NCBI GenBank assembly: GCA_937930535.1
Contig: CALGKJ010000156.1
Coordinates: 1 to 39,647 of the forward strand
Direction: 5' to 3'
DNA from: an uncultured Clostridia bacterium
GTDB lineage: Bacteria; Bacillota; Clostridia; Lutisporales; Lutisporaceae
Length of the DNA stretch: 39,647 nt
Shown piece after piece: positions 1 through 8,189 of the stretch. How positions within the stretch are numbered: the stretch's first letter is position 1; each line of letters begins with the position of its first letter. The notes under the pieces were generated by a model that saw nothing but the letters and a program-made list of their open reading frames with translations, made no database searches and was not told where the DNA came from. The translations under genes and the position numbers were made by a program.

Positions 1-6
1 GTAGAT

Positions 7-1634
7 GTACAGCAAATTGAATAAAAATGGATATGTGTTCCAGATAAATAGTAAAACATAGAAATTAGAATATGTATATGGGATTGAACATTGAAAATTT
101 GCTAAAACAAAGCATTTAGGTATAATTTACCAATGTAAAAAGGCAAAGAAATCCTAAGGTGCGAAAGAATATGGAGTATTTTACCTGTAGCTTATACAGC
201 TAAATTTTGATACTCTAAATTCCTGAGGGTTTCAGCTATGGCTTTTGCATGTTGTAATATGCAAACTAGTGCAGTCCTTACAAAGAAGTTTTTGGTCCCT
301 CTAAATGAAGGAGATTTTAAATCGTTGTTGAGAACAATATCACCAATAACAGATTCAATTCGAGCTCTCCTTGAATAGATGTCTTTCCAGAGCTGTGAAC
401 CTCTGGGGACTTGGGTAAACCATCGAATATCTTCTTCTATGTGAGTATAGACTGTTTTGCCATAGTTGGAACTACAACAACGATTATCACATCTTAGCTT
501 CTTAGCCAATTTCTTTGATGCTTTAATCGGGCATCTCCATTTATACCTTCTTGTTTTTTTATCAATCCCCCAATAATAATATGCATATCCAGCATTACAT
601 CGAGGCAATCCATATTCATTTACTGCCGTAGGCGTATTTGAACTTCTAGGATTAATTGCAATGATAGGTTTACCGCCAAGCAACTTGATCCACCAATAGA
701 TATACCATGCATCATAGCCAGAGTCCAAGATAACATAGTTAATATCAATTTTCATATTATGATATAAATACATCAGTAATGGAGAAAACATCTTGGAATC
801 ATGGGTATCAGCTCCAGTAACAAAAAAAGATAAGGGCAAACACTTTGATGGATTATTTACCATAGGAGTCGCAGCAAGATGCAGACCATAGCCAAGTAAG
901 AATTCATCCAAGTTATGGTCATAACCCTTAGTGGCTTCTGAATCTGAAGACATCGAGCATTTAAAAGGTTTAATGCCATATTTAGAACATCTGCAATATT
1001 TCTCAGGAATATACTTTTGTTTTGAAAAAGACTTGACCTTACAGCCATCAAAAATGACTTTATCATGAGGATCGATAATACCAAGTTCTATAGACTTATT
1101 AACGAATATGAGTTCAAATATTTTTTTCAAAAGTGTTCCTTGAAGCAATGTATCATTAATATTAAAGTCATTGCCGAACAGCATGGATGTAAACCATGAA
1201 AAGTAAGCTTTTGATGGTGTTTTGTCTGGTGAAAAACCTGAAAGATAAGCATAGCGTGGAGTTTCTCTAAGTTCCTTAACCCATTTATTAATAGATGTAA
1301 AACCAACATGATACATGACCATCAATGATCTTAATGCATCTTGTGGTCGGTAGTCAGCAGTTCGCCCACGAGTACTGCCTGAGTAAAAATGTGAACATAA
1401 ATCATAGACGTGGGAAAGATCAATTTTAGAGAAAACTTTAACAATACTATCAGTGTTTTTAACATACTGATAAAGATTTAATGTGTAAGCTAAATGGCTT
1501 TGATTTGGTAACAACAACTTAGCTCATCTCCTTTCTAAACCACTATTTTAGCAGGTTTTAAGGCGTTGAGGTGAAGTTGCTTGTTTCCAGTTTAAATAAA
1601 TCAAGGAAAATCAATGGGTTCAGCTTTGCTGAAC
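7..1634 (-). mobile_element. Probable insertion sequence carrying one transposase
   Basis: The transposase gene is flanked by near-matching terminal sequences. GTACAGCAAA reads inward from position 7, and the reverse complement of 1625-1634 reads GTTCAGCAAA, 9 of 10 identical. A gapped similarity continues a few bases further inward. The implied size, about 1.6 kb, suits a single-gene DDE insertion sequence. The right end overlaps a perfect hairpin at 1618-1634 (7-bp arms, 3-nt loop). No target-site duplication can be confirmed because only six bases precede the left end. The ends are an inference; the presence of a transposase is not in doubt. Confidence 0.35.
192..1517 (-). CDS. DDE-type transposase, apparently full length
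   Basis: This 441-residue protein is recognised as a DDE transposase of the broad IS4/IS5/IS1182 kind. Candidate catalytic residues are Asp157 (VIFDGCK), Asp265 (VILDSGYD) and Glu388 (RARIESVIGD), in the usual order and spacing. A Cys-rich stretch (about 175-188 and 329-348) sits around the catalytic core. The N-terminal part (about 30-110) has the usual DNA-binding look, with the PxDKTPS motif near residue 97. The start is TTG at 1517, preceded by AAAGGAG about ten bases upstream on the minus strand. No frameshift or internal stop is seen, so the element may be active. It lies next to a restriction-modification system, a common accessory-region pairing. The exact IS family is not assigned. 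Confidence 0.85.
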   Translation of the reverse strand: MLLPNQSHLAYTLNLYQYVKNTDSIVKVFSKIDLSHVYDLCSHFYSGSTRGRTADYRPQDALRSLMVMYHVGFTSINKWVKELRETPRYAYLSGFSPDKTPSKAYFSWFTSMLFGNDFNINDTLLQGTLLKKIFELIFVNKSIELGIIDPHDKVIFDGCKVKSFSKQKYIPEKYCRCSKYGIKPFKCSMSSDSEATKGYDHNLDEFLLGYGLHLAATPMVNNPSKCLPLSFFVTGADTHDSKMFSPLLMYLYHNMKIDINYVILDSGYDAWYIYWWIKLLGGKPIIAINPRSSNTPTAVNEYGLPRCNAGYAYYYWGIDKKTRRYKWRCPIKASKKLAKKLRCDNRCCSSNYGKTVYTHIEEDIRWFTQVPRGSQLWKDIYSRRARIESVIGDIVLNNDLKSPSFRGTKNFFVRTALVCILQHAKAIAETLRNLEYQNLAV

Positions 1635-1666
1635 ACCAACTAAGATATATTTGTTGAGGTGAGAGT

Positions 1667-4420
1667 ATGAATCAAAATCCCGAACAAAAAGCAAGAGACA
1701 ATATAGATAAACAGCTAAGAGCCTGTGGGTGGATTATCCAGAGTAAAACACAGATAGACTTGTATGCTGACATAGGAGTAGCAGTAAGAGAATATCAGAC
1801 TGATGCTGGTATGGCTGACTATATATTATTTGTTGATCAAAAACCTGTAGGTGTAATAGAAGCCAAGGAAGAAAATGAAGGCTACAGACTTACTGCTGTA
1901 GAAGAACAATCAAGGGCATACGCTGAAAGCAAACTAAAATATCTGAAAAACGAACCCCTTCCATTCGTTTATGAAAGCACAGGTATAGTTACACGATTTA
2001 CAGATTATAGAGACCCAAAACCAAGGGCTAAAGAGGTATTTACATTTCATAGACCTGATAGCTTTAGGGAAATGCTGAGAAATACCGATTCTCTTAGGCA
2101 AAGGCTTCAACGATTACCACAGCTATCAGAAGAAGGATTGCGAGAATGTCAGATAAAAGCCATAAAAAACCTTGAAGTATCCTTTAAGGAAAATAGACCT
2201 CGTGCCCTTATACAAATGGCAACAGGCTCGGGAAAGACATATACAGCCATTACATTTATATATAGACTGCTAAAATATGCAAAAGCAAAGCGTATACTAT
2301 TTCTGGTAGACACCAAAAACCTTGGGGAACAAGCAGAACAGGAGTTTTTATCATATCTTCCCAATGATGATAACAGGAAGTTTCCAGAGCTGTATAACGT
2401 ACAACGGTTAAAATCAAGCTATATAGCTTCGGACAGCCATGTCTGCATAAGCACAATACAACGCTTGTACTCCATATTAAAGGGGGAAGAACTGGAGGAA
2501 GCAGCAGAACATGACAACCCCAACGAAACCCAATGGAACAAGCGAGAGATAGTGCCTGTCGCATATAATGCCAAAGTGCCTGTAGAGTTTTTTGACTTTA
2601 TAGTAATTGATGAATGTCATAGAAGCATATACAACCTATGGAAACAGGTGCTTGACTATTTTGACAGCTTTTTGATAGGGCTTACTGCTACCCCTGATAA
2701 AAGAACCTTTGGATTCTTTAATCAAAACATAGTCAGTGAGTACAGCCATGAAGAAGCCGTTGCAGATGGCGTAAATGTAGGACATAGAGTATTCCTTATA
2801 GAAACCGATATTACCAAAAAAGGCTCAGTCATATGGAAAGGCGAATATATAGACAAAAGAGAAAAGCTTACAAGGAGAAAACGTTGGGAGCAGATGGACG
2901 AGGACTTGGAGTATTCTGCCAAAAGGTTGGATGATGATGTAGTAAATCCAAGCCAGATAAGAACAATAATAAAAACCTTTAGAGATAAGCTGCCCGAAAT
3001 TTTTCCTAATCGTAATGAAGTCCCCAAAACATTGATATTTGCAAAATCCGACAGCCATGCAGACGATATTATACAGATAGTACGAGAAGAATTTGGAGAG
3101 GGCAACGACTTTTGCAAAAAGATAACCTACAAAAGCGAGGAAGACCCAAAGTCTATACTAGCAAGCTTTAGAAACGGGTATAACCCCAGAATAGCCGTAA
3201 CAGTTGATATGATTGCAACAGGCACAGACGTAAAACCTCTTGAATGTCTTATATTTATGAGAGATGTAAAAAGTAAAAACTACTTTGAGCAAATGAAGGG
3301 AAGGGGAACACGAACCATCAAGCTGGATGATTTGCAGAAAGCCACACCATCAGCCACCTATACAAAAGACCACTTCATAATAGTAGATGCCATAGGAGTT
3401 ACAAAATCTCTCAAAACAGACAGCAGACCACTGGAGCGAAAGCCCTCAACCTCCCTGAAAGACCTTTTAAAAGCTGTAGCAGTAGGTGCAAGAGACGAAG
3501 ACCTTTTCACCACACTGGCAGGTCGGCTGGGAAGAATGGAAAAGCAGTTGACAAACAAGCAGAAACAAGTGTTTGAGAAAAAGGCAAAGGGCAAAAGCAT
3601 TAATCGGGTAATCAAGGATTTATTGAATGCATATGACCCGGACGCTATTGATAAGCTGGCACGAGATAAATTTAATATGGGTGAGCATGAGTATTTGACA
3701 CAGGATAAAAGGGAAGCGGCACAACAGGAGCTGATTAAGACTGCTGCCTGTACCTTTACAGGTGAATTCAACCAATTTGTAGAGGATTTGCGAAAGGTAC
3801 TTGAACAGGTAATTGACTCTGTAAATGTGGATTTCGTAGATTTTGCAGGCTGGGACAACAAGGCCAAGGAAAAAGCAGCTCAAATGATTGAGGACTTTAA
3901 AGCCTATATAGAAAGCAACAAAGACGAAATAACAGCACTGCAAATATTTTATAACCAGCCCTATAGAAGGAGAGACCTGACATATGCCATGATAAAGGAG
4001 TTGCTGGAAAAGCTGAAAGCAGATAGACCTGCTCTTGCTCCTTACGCCATATGGCAGGCATATGAACAGCTAGACAAGGTAGACAGCAGTAATCCCAAAA
4101 GTGAGCTGATTGCCCTTGTCTCACTAATCAGAAGGGTAGCAGGCATAGATACAGTCCTGACACCCTATGACAAGCTGGTGGACAAAAACTTCAAGGACTG
4201 GGTATTCCAAAAGCAGGCAGGAGCATTAAAGTTTAACGAAGAACAAATGGAATGGCTCCGTATGATAAAGGAGCATATAGCTACATCCTTTCATATAGAT
4301 AAGGAAGATTTAGACTATGCCCCCTTTGATGCAAAGGGCGGACTAGGCAAGCTGTGGCAATTATTCGGAGAAAAAGTCGATGAAATATTAAATGAACTAA
4401 ACGAAGGATTGGTGGCATAG
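1667..4420 (+). CDS. hsdR: Type I restriction enzyme, R (motor/nuclease) subunit
   Basis: HsdR cleaves unmodified DNA after ATP-driven translocation, in complex with HsdS and HsdM. The 917-residue protein begins with the nuclease domain: Asp51, then Glu65-Ala-Lys67 (VGVIEAKEE) form the PD-(D/E)xK core. The superfamily 2 helicase motor follows, with Walker A ATGSGKT ending near 191, DECH at 315-318 and LTATP near 340. The C-terminal third resembles the EcoEI-type R C-terminal domain. ATG at 1667 follows GAGGTGAG at good spacing. The gene is the first of a tight hsdR-hsdS-hsdM operon; hsdS starts three bases after the stop. All catalytic motifs are intact, so the subunit looks functional. The length is within the family range. 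Confidence 0.95.
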   Translation: MNQNPEQKARDNIDKQLRACGWIIQSKTQIDLYADIGVAVREYQTDAGMADYILFVDQKPVGVIEAKEENEGYRLTAVEEQSRAYAESKLKYLKNEPLPFVYESTGIVTRFTDYRDPKPRAKEVFTFHRPDSFREMLRNTDSLRQRLQRLPQLSEEGLRECQIKAIKNLEVSFKENRPRALIQMATGSGKTYTAITFIYRLLKYAKAKRILFLVDTKNLGEQAEQEFLSYLPNDDNRKFPELYNVQRLKSSYIASDSHVCISTIQRLYSILKGEELEEAAEHDNPNETQWNKREIVPVAYNAKVPVEFFDFIVIDECHRSIYNLWKQVLDYFDSFLIGLTATPDKRTFGFFNQNIVSEYSHEEAVADGVNVGHRVFLIETDITKKGSVIWKGEYIDKREKLTRRKRWEQMDEDLEYSAKRLDDDVVNPSQIRTIIKTFRDKLPEIFPNRNEVPKTLIFAKSDSHADDIIQIVREEFGEGNDFCKKITYKSEEDPKSILASFRNGYNPRIAVTVDMIATGTDVKPLECLIFMRDVKSKNYFEQMKGRGTRTIKLDDLQKATPSATYTKDHFIIVDAIGVTKSLKTDSRPLERKPSTSLKDLLKAVAVGARDEDLFTTLAGRLGRMEKQLTNKQKQVFEKKAKGKSINRVIKDLLNAYDPDAIDKLARDKFNMGEHEYLTQDKREAAQQELIKTAACTFTGEFNQFVEDLRKVLEQVIDSVNVDFVDFAGWDNKAKEKAAQMIEDFKAYIESNKDEITALQIFYNQPYRRRDLTYAMIKELLEKLKADRPALAPYAIWQAYEQLDKVDSSNPKSELIALVSLIRRVAGIDTVLTPYDKLVDKNFKDWVFQKQAGALKFNEEQMEWLRMIKEHIATSFHIDKEDLDYAPFDAKGGLGKLWQLFGEKVDEILNELNEGLVA

Positions 4421-4423
4421 TGG

Positions 4424-5731
4424 ATGGAGAATGATAAGGTATTGCCTCGGGGGTGGGTTGAGGCAAACATTACTAGCACTGTAAAAAAGATTCCGATAAC
4501 TGGAATTAAGATAAAGGAGAAAGATTATAAAATCATAGGTAAATATCCAATAGTTGACCAAGGACAAACTTTTATTAGTGGGTATTTTAATGATGATAAA
4601 ATGATTGTGCCAGATGTTCCACCATATATTGTATTCGGAGACCATACTAAGATAAAAAAGTATATAAATTTTCATTTTATTGCTGGTGGAGACGGGCTTA
4701 AGGTTTTAAAGACATATGAATGTTTCGTACCTAAATTGTTTTATTATTTTTTACATTCTTTAAAATTACTAGATAAAGGCTATGCAAGACATTTTCAACA
4801 TCTTGAAAAGCTAAATATTCCTATCCCTCCCCTACAAGAACAACATCGAATAGTAGAAAAAATTGAAGAGCTATTCAGTGAGCTTGATAAAGGAGTAGAA
4901 AACCTTAAGACAATACAACAACAACTAAAGGTGTACCGTCAAGCTGTCCTTAAATGGGCATTTGAAGGGAGGCTTACGGAGGAATGGAGAAAGAATAAAT
5001 GTGTAGACAATATAATTAGTTTGGTTACTATAGAGAGTACTTGCATAATTACAGGCGGTATTACAAAAAACTCAAAACGAAAAGAAATGCCAATTAATCT
5101 GCCTTACTTAAGAGTTGCAAATGTATACTCTAATAAATTTAAACTTGATGAAATTGACAACATTGGTGTAACTGAGAAAGAAAAAGAACGTACATTATTA
5201 AAATATGGAGATTTATTATTTGTAGAAGGCAATGGAAGTATAGATCAAATTGGTCGTGTCGCAATGTGGAAAGAACAACTAAAAGATTGTTTACATCAGA
5301 ATCATTTACTAAAAGTTAGACCTCAAAATGACATTGAAAGTAAATACTTACTATACTACTTCATTTCTTCAGAGGGAAGAGATTTAATTAAAAAAGTAGC
5401 GTCGTCTACATCTGGATTATATACGCTAAGTATATCTAAAATTGGATGTTTAAAATTTCCGTTACGAGATAAAAAAGAACAACAACAAATAGTCCAAGAA
5501 ATAGAAACCCGACTTTCAGTATGCGACAAACTGGAGGAAACAATAGAGCAAAGCTTAAAGCAGGCAGAAGCATTACGTCAAAGCATACTCAAAAAAGCCT
5601 TTGAGGGAAAGCTAGTATCTCAAGACCCCAATGACGAGCCTGCTGAAAAACTTTTAGAACGTATAAAAGCAGAAAGATTAACACAACAATCTCAAAACAA
5701 AGCAAGAAAAGGAAGGAAAAACAATGAGTGA
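4424..5731 (+). CDS. hsdS: Type I restriction-modification specificity subunit S
   Basis: HsdS sets the bipartite DNA recognition sequence shared by methylation and restriction. The 435-residue protein has the standard two-repeat design. Target recognition domain 1 is about 1-130, and conserved helical region 1 about 131-185 (PLQEQHRIVEKIEELFSELD, then AFEGRLTEEW). Target recognition domain 2 is about 190-345, and conserved region 2 about 350-415 (KEQQQIVQEIETRLSVCDKL, then ILKKAFEGKLV). The two helical regions are clear internal homologues. Both recognition domains are visibly more AT-rich than the flanking hsd genes, as expected for parts exchanged by recombination. No second hsdS fragment or recombinase is nearby, so phase variation is not indicated. 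Its last 8 bases overlap the start of hsdM. Confidence 0.93.
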   Translation: MENDKVLPRGWVEANITSTVKKIPITGIKIKEKDYKIIGKYPIVDQGQTFISGYFNDDKMIVPDVPPYIVFGDHTKIKKYINFHFIAGGDGLKVLKTYECFVPKLFYYFLHSLKLLDKGYARHFQHLEKLNIPIPPLQEQHRIVEKIEELFSELDKGVENLKTIQQQLKVYRQAVLKWAFEGRLTEEWRKNKCVDNIISLVTIESTCIITGGITKNSKRKEMPINLPYLRVANVYSNKFKLDEIDNIGVTEKEKERTLLKYGDLLFVEGNGSIDQIGRVAMWKEQLKDCLHQNHLLKVRPQNDIESKYLLYYFISSEGRDLIKKVASSTSGLYTLSISKIGCLKFPLRDKKEQQQIVQEIETRLSVCDKLEETIEQSLKQAEALRQSILKKAFEGKLVSQDPNDEPAEKLLERIKAERLTQQSQNKARKGRKNNE

Positions 5732-7205
5732 TAAAAACAATACATCTAGTGTAGTATCCAAGATATGGAGCTTTTGTAACACCCTAAGGGATGATGGAGT
5801 CGGCTACGGAGACTATCTGGAACAGCTTACATATTTGTTATTCCTTAAGCTTGCTGATGAATTTTCAAAGCCGCCCTATAATAGAGTACTGCCAATACCT
5901 GATAAATATAAGTGGGATCCACTGACACAAAAAAGCGGAGCAGAGCTTGAAGAACACTACAGCAATATGCTTAGAGAGCTAGGCAAGCTAAAAGGAATAC
6001 TAGGGCAGATATTTATAAAAGCACAAAACAAAATACAAGACCCAGCAAAGCTGTATAAACTTATAGACATGATAAACAAAGAACAATGGAGCATAATGGG
6101 TGCAGATATAAAAGGACAAATATACGAAGGACTGCTGGAAAAAAACGCAGAAGACGTAAAAAGCGGAGCAGGACAATACTTTACCCCAAGACCACTAATA
6201 AAAGCAATAGTAAAATGCATGAAGCCAGAACCCCGAAAGACCATAGCAGACCCAGCCTGCGGAACAGGGGGCTTTTTACTGGCTGCATATGACTATATAG
6301 TGGATAACCATACCTTGGACAAGGAGCAGAAGCATTTTCTAAAGCTAGAAACCTTCTTCGGCAATGAAATAGTAGCCAATACAAGAAGGCTGGCACTTAT
6401 GAATATGTTTCTTCATAATATAGGGGACATAGACAGCGAAAACTTCATATCATCTGCTGATTCCCTTATCGCCGATACAGGCTTGAGAGTAGACTATATA
6501 CTCACCAATCCGCCCTTCGGCAAGAAAAGCAGCATGACCTTTACCAATGAAGAAGGCGAACAGGAAAGCGATGACCTCACCTATAACCGTCAGGATTTCT
6601 GGGCAACCACAAGCAACAAACAGCTTAACTTTGTACAACATATAAAAACAATGCTAAAGGTAAACGGCAAAGCCACAGTAGTACTGCCTGACAATGTACT
6701 CTTTGAAGGCGGAGCAGGAGAAATAGTAAGAAAGAAGCTGCTGGAAACAACAGATTTGCATACTATACTAAGACTGCCTACAGGAATTTTCTACAAACAG
6801 GGAGTAAAAGCAAACGTAGTATTCTTCGATAACAAGCCAGCAAGCAAAGACCCTTGGACAAAGGAAGTATGGGTATATGACTTTAGAACCAATATCCACT
6901 TTACCCTAAAGAAGAACCCCCTAAAGCTTGAGGACTTGAAAGACTTCATAAAATGCTACAACCCTGACAACAGACACCAAAGACAGCAAACATGGAGCGA
7001 GGAAAATCCAGAAGGCAGATGGAGAAAATTTACCTACGAAGAAATAATAAACCGAGACAAAACAAGCATGGATATCACTTGGCTAAAAGACAAAAGCCTT
7101 ACAGACATGGACAACCTGCCCGACCCCGACATTTTGGCAGGCGAAATAATAGAAAACATAGAAGCAACCTTGGAAAGCTTTAGAGAGATATTACAGAAAA
7201 TATAA
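5724..7205 (+). CDS. hsdM: Type I restriction-modification DNA methyltransferase subunit M
   Basis: HsdM transfers a methyl group from S-adenosylmethionine to adenine N6 within the site chosen by HsdS. The 493-residue protein has the N-terminal helical HsdM domain (about 8-130) and then the N6-adenine methylase fold. The AdoMet motif DPACGTGG is at 176-183 and the catalytic NPPF at 262-265. The start overlaps the end of hsdS by eight bases, implying translational coupling. The order R-S-M differs from the textbook R-M-S order but is common in bacteria. Motifs are intact and the length is typical. A small membrane protein follows 19 bases later. Confidence 0.95.
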   Translation: MSDKNNTSSVVSKIWSFCNTLRDDGVGYGDYLEQLTYLLFLKLADEFSKPPYNRVLPIPDKYKWDPLTQKSGAELEEHYSNMLRELGKLKGILGQIFIKAQNKIQDPAKLYKLIDMINKEQWSIMGADIKGQIYEGLLEKNAEDVKSGAGQYFTPRPLIKAIVKCMKPEPRKTIADPACGTGGFLLAAYDYIVDNHTLDKEQKHFLKLETFFGNEIVANTRRLALMNMFLHNIGDIDSENFISSADSLIADTGLRVDYILTNPPFGKKSSMTFTNEEGEQESDDLTYNRQDFWATTSNKQLNFVQHIKTMLKVNGKATVVLPDNVLFEGGAGEIVRKKLLETTDLHTILRLPTGIFYKQGVKANVVFFDNKPASKDPWTKEVWVYDFRTNIHFTLKKNPLKLEDLKDFIKCYNPDNRHQRQQTWSEENPEGRWRKFTYEEIINRDKTSMDITWLKDKSLTDMDNLPDPDILAGEIIENIEATLESFREILQKI

Positions 7206-7224
7206 TATGACTGAAGGTTAGAAA

Positions 7225-7659
7225 ATGAATAAGAAGATCGCATATTTGTCAAAAACCTTATTAATTATCTTTATGCTTGCAGCAGGATTATTCACATATG
7301 TTGTCATGTTTAAGATTGGTCACCATTATATTGAGTTAACAGATAAAGTAAAAGCAGTCTTTGCAGACGCAGCAAGGGAAACCCTCAACAATGTTAAATG
7401 TGATGCATACAACTGGAAGGAACGGAACGAAATTTACATTAAGTATTCTGGAACATATGCAGGTAATAGTATTAATACTATTGAAGAAAATCTAAAAAAG
7501 TCTATTATGAATGCGTTGCTTGTGAATAAAGAACTGCTAATAAAAGAAGTGGGATTAATATATGTAGATGTGGAAATACATGTTTCAGCGAAAATCTATG
7601 CTAATTCTGTTTTTTATAAAAAAATAGAATTTACAATAGAAAAAGTTCCATTACAATAA
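7225..7659 (+). CDS. Unrecognised protein with one N-terminal membrane helix
   Basis: I do not recognise this 144-residue protein. Residues about 8-30 form a hydrophobic segment after a Lys-rich start, so it is likely anchored in the membrane or exported. The remainder is polar, with alternating beta-like segments and a single Cys. The predicted topology puts most of it outside the cell. ATG at 7225 is preceded by GAAGG. It begins 19 bases after hsdM on the same strand with no terminator between, so it is probably cotranscribed with the restriction operon, though a role in restriction is not shown. No clear terminator follows it before the leuS promoter at 7685. Confidence 0.7.
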   Translation: MNKKIAYLSKTLLIIFMLAAGLFTYVVMFKIGHHYIELTDKVKAVFADAARETLNNVKCDAYNWKERNEIYIKYSGTYAGNSINTIEENLKKSIMNALLVNKELLIKEVGLIYVDVEIHVSAKIYANSVFYKKIEFTIEKVPLQ

Positions 7660-7684
7660 AATTTTCCCACTTACAAAATCACCG

Positions 7685-7713
7685 TTGACAACATAAACCC
7701 CATATGATAAAAT
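7685..7713 (+). promoter_or_regulatory. Sigma-A promoter for the leuS leader transcript
   Basis: TTGACA at 7685-7690 is followed by a 17-base spacer and TAAAAT at 7708-7713. The -35 is perfect and the -10 has one change. Transcription should begin near 7720, so the RNA would contain the family A repeat and then the Leu T-box before leuS. Confidence 0.75.
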
Positions 7714-7729
7714 TATTCGCAATTGAACA

Positions 7730-7829
7730 TATAGAGAATAAACAACAAACATGTTAATCGTTAGTTTATTCTCACAAATAAATTAGAAAGTCTTAGCAAA
7801 ATGTATATGGAGCTTTTGAGTTTCTTATT
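7730..7829 (+). repeat. Structured intergenic repeat family A, copy 1 (leuS leader)
   Basis: This is a 100-base copy of a repeat also seen at 20.03-20.16 kb and 39.47 kb. GAGAATAAAC (7734-7743) pairs with GTTTATTCTC (7764-7773) around a 20-base loop. The arms differ from those of the other copies at several positions, yet pairing is retained. The conserved tail follows (CACAAATA, TTAG, CTTAGC, GAGCTTTTGAGTTTCTTA), ending in TATAA. It lies between a promoter and the T-box, so it should be transcribed. Strand assignment is by orientation of the conserved tail only. Confidence 0.7.
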
Positions 7830-7844
7830 TATAATAAAACAGCT

Positions 7845-8118
7845 AAATGCAAGGAATGGGAGTAGTAAAAAGCCTTGAGATTTTTAGAGAGCTGCAACAA
7901 TGGTGCAATGCAGCATTTTCAAACTTTTGAACTCACCCGGGAGCAGTTGCCTGAATAGTTTAAGGCTAATCGGATTCCACCGTTACAGGGATAGATGCTT
8001 ATTGTATCACCTCAAAATGATACAACAGCCATCAAATAAGAGGACTTGATGCAAGTCAAAAAGAGTGGTACCGCGGAATATCTCCGTCTCTATTATATAG
8101 AGGCGGAGTTTTTTATTT
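7845..8118 (+). promoter_or_regulatory. Leucine T-box riboswitch (tRNA-Leu sensing leader)
   Basis: T-box leaders read the charging state of a tRNA and choose between a terminator and an antiterminator. The specifier region shows AGTA (7861-7864) opposite GAACTCA (7929-7935). The helix GGG/CCC lies below it and AAAAG/CTTTT above, placing CTC (leucine) at 7932-7934. Stem I continues with GAGAGC and a GGTG-like distal part. The invariant T-box core GAGTGGTACCGCGG is at 8063-8076 and is followed directly by the terminator hairpin. The downstream gene is leuS, so specifier and gene agree. Confidence 0.93.
8082..8114 (+). terminator. T-box controlled intrinsic terminator upstream of leuS
   Basis: CTCCG-T-CTCTA (8082-8092) pairs with TAGAG-G-CGGAG (8098-8108) and is followed by a run of six T. 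It competes with the antiterminator formed by the T-box core just upstream. Confidence 0.9.
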
Positions 8119-8189
8119 TAGGCTGGAACAAATGATTTTCTTTCAGAATGAAGAATAAAATCCATTACTAATAAAAAGGAGCGATAATA

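Noticed and set aside
857-1309. Overlapping minus-strand reading frames inside the transposase as a programmed frameshift product
   Set aside because: The main frame is open over 441 codons with all catalytic residues. The other frames lack motifs and ribosome sites.
4424-5731. Phase-variable hsdS system
   Set aside because: Only one hsdS is present, with no inverted partial copy and no site-specific recombinase nearby.
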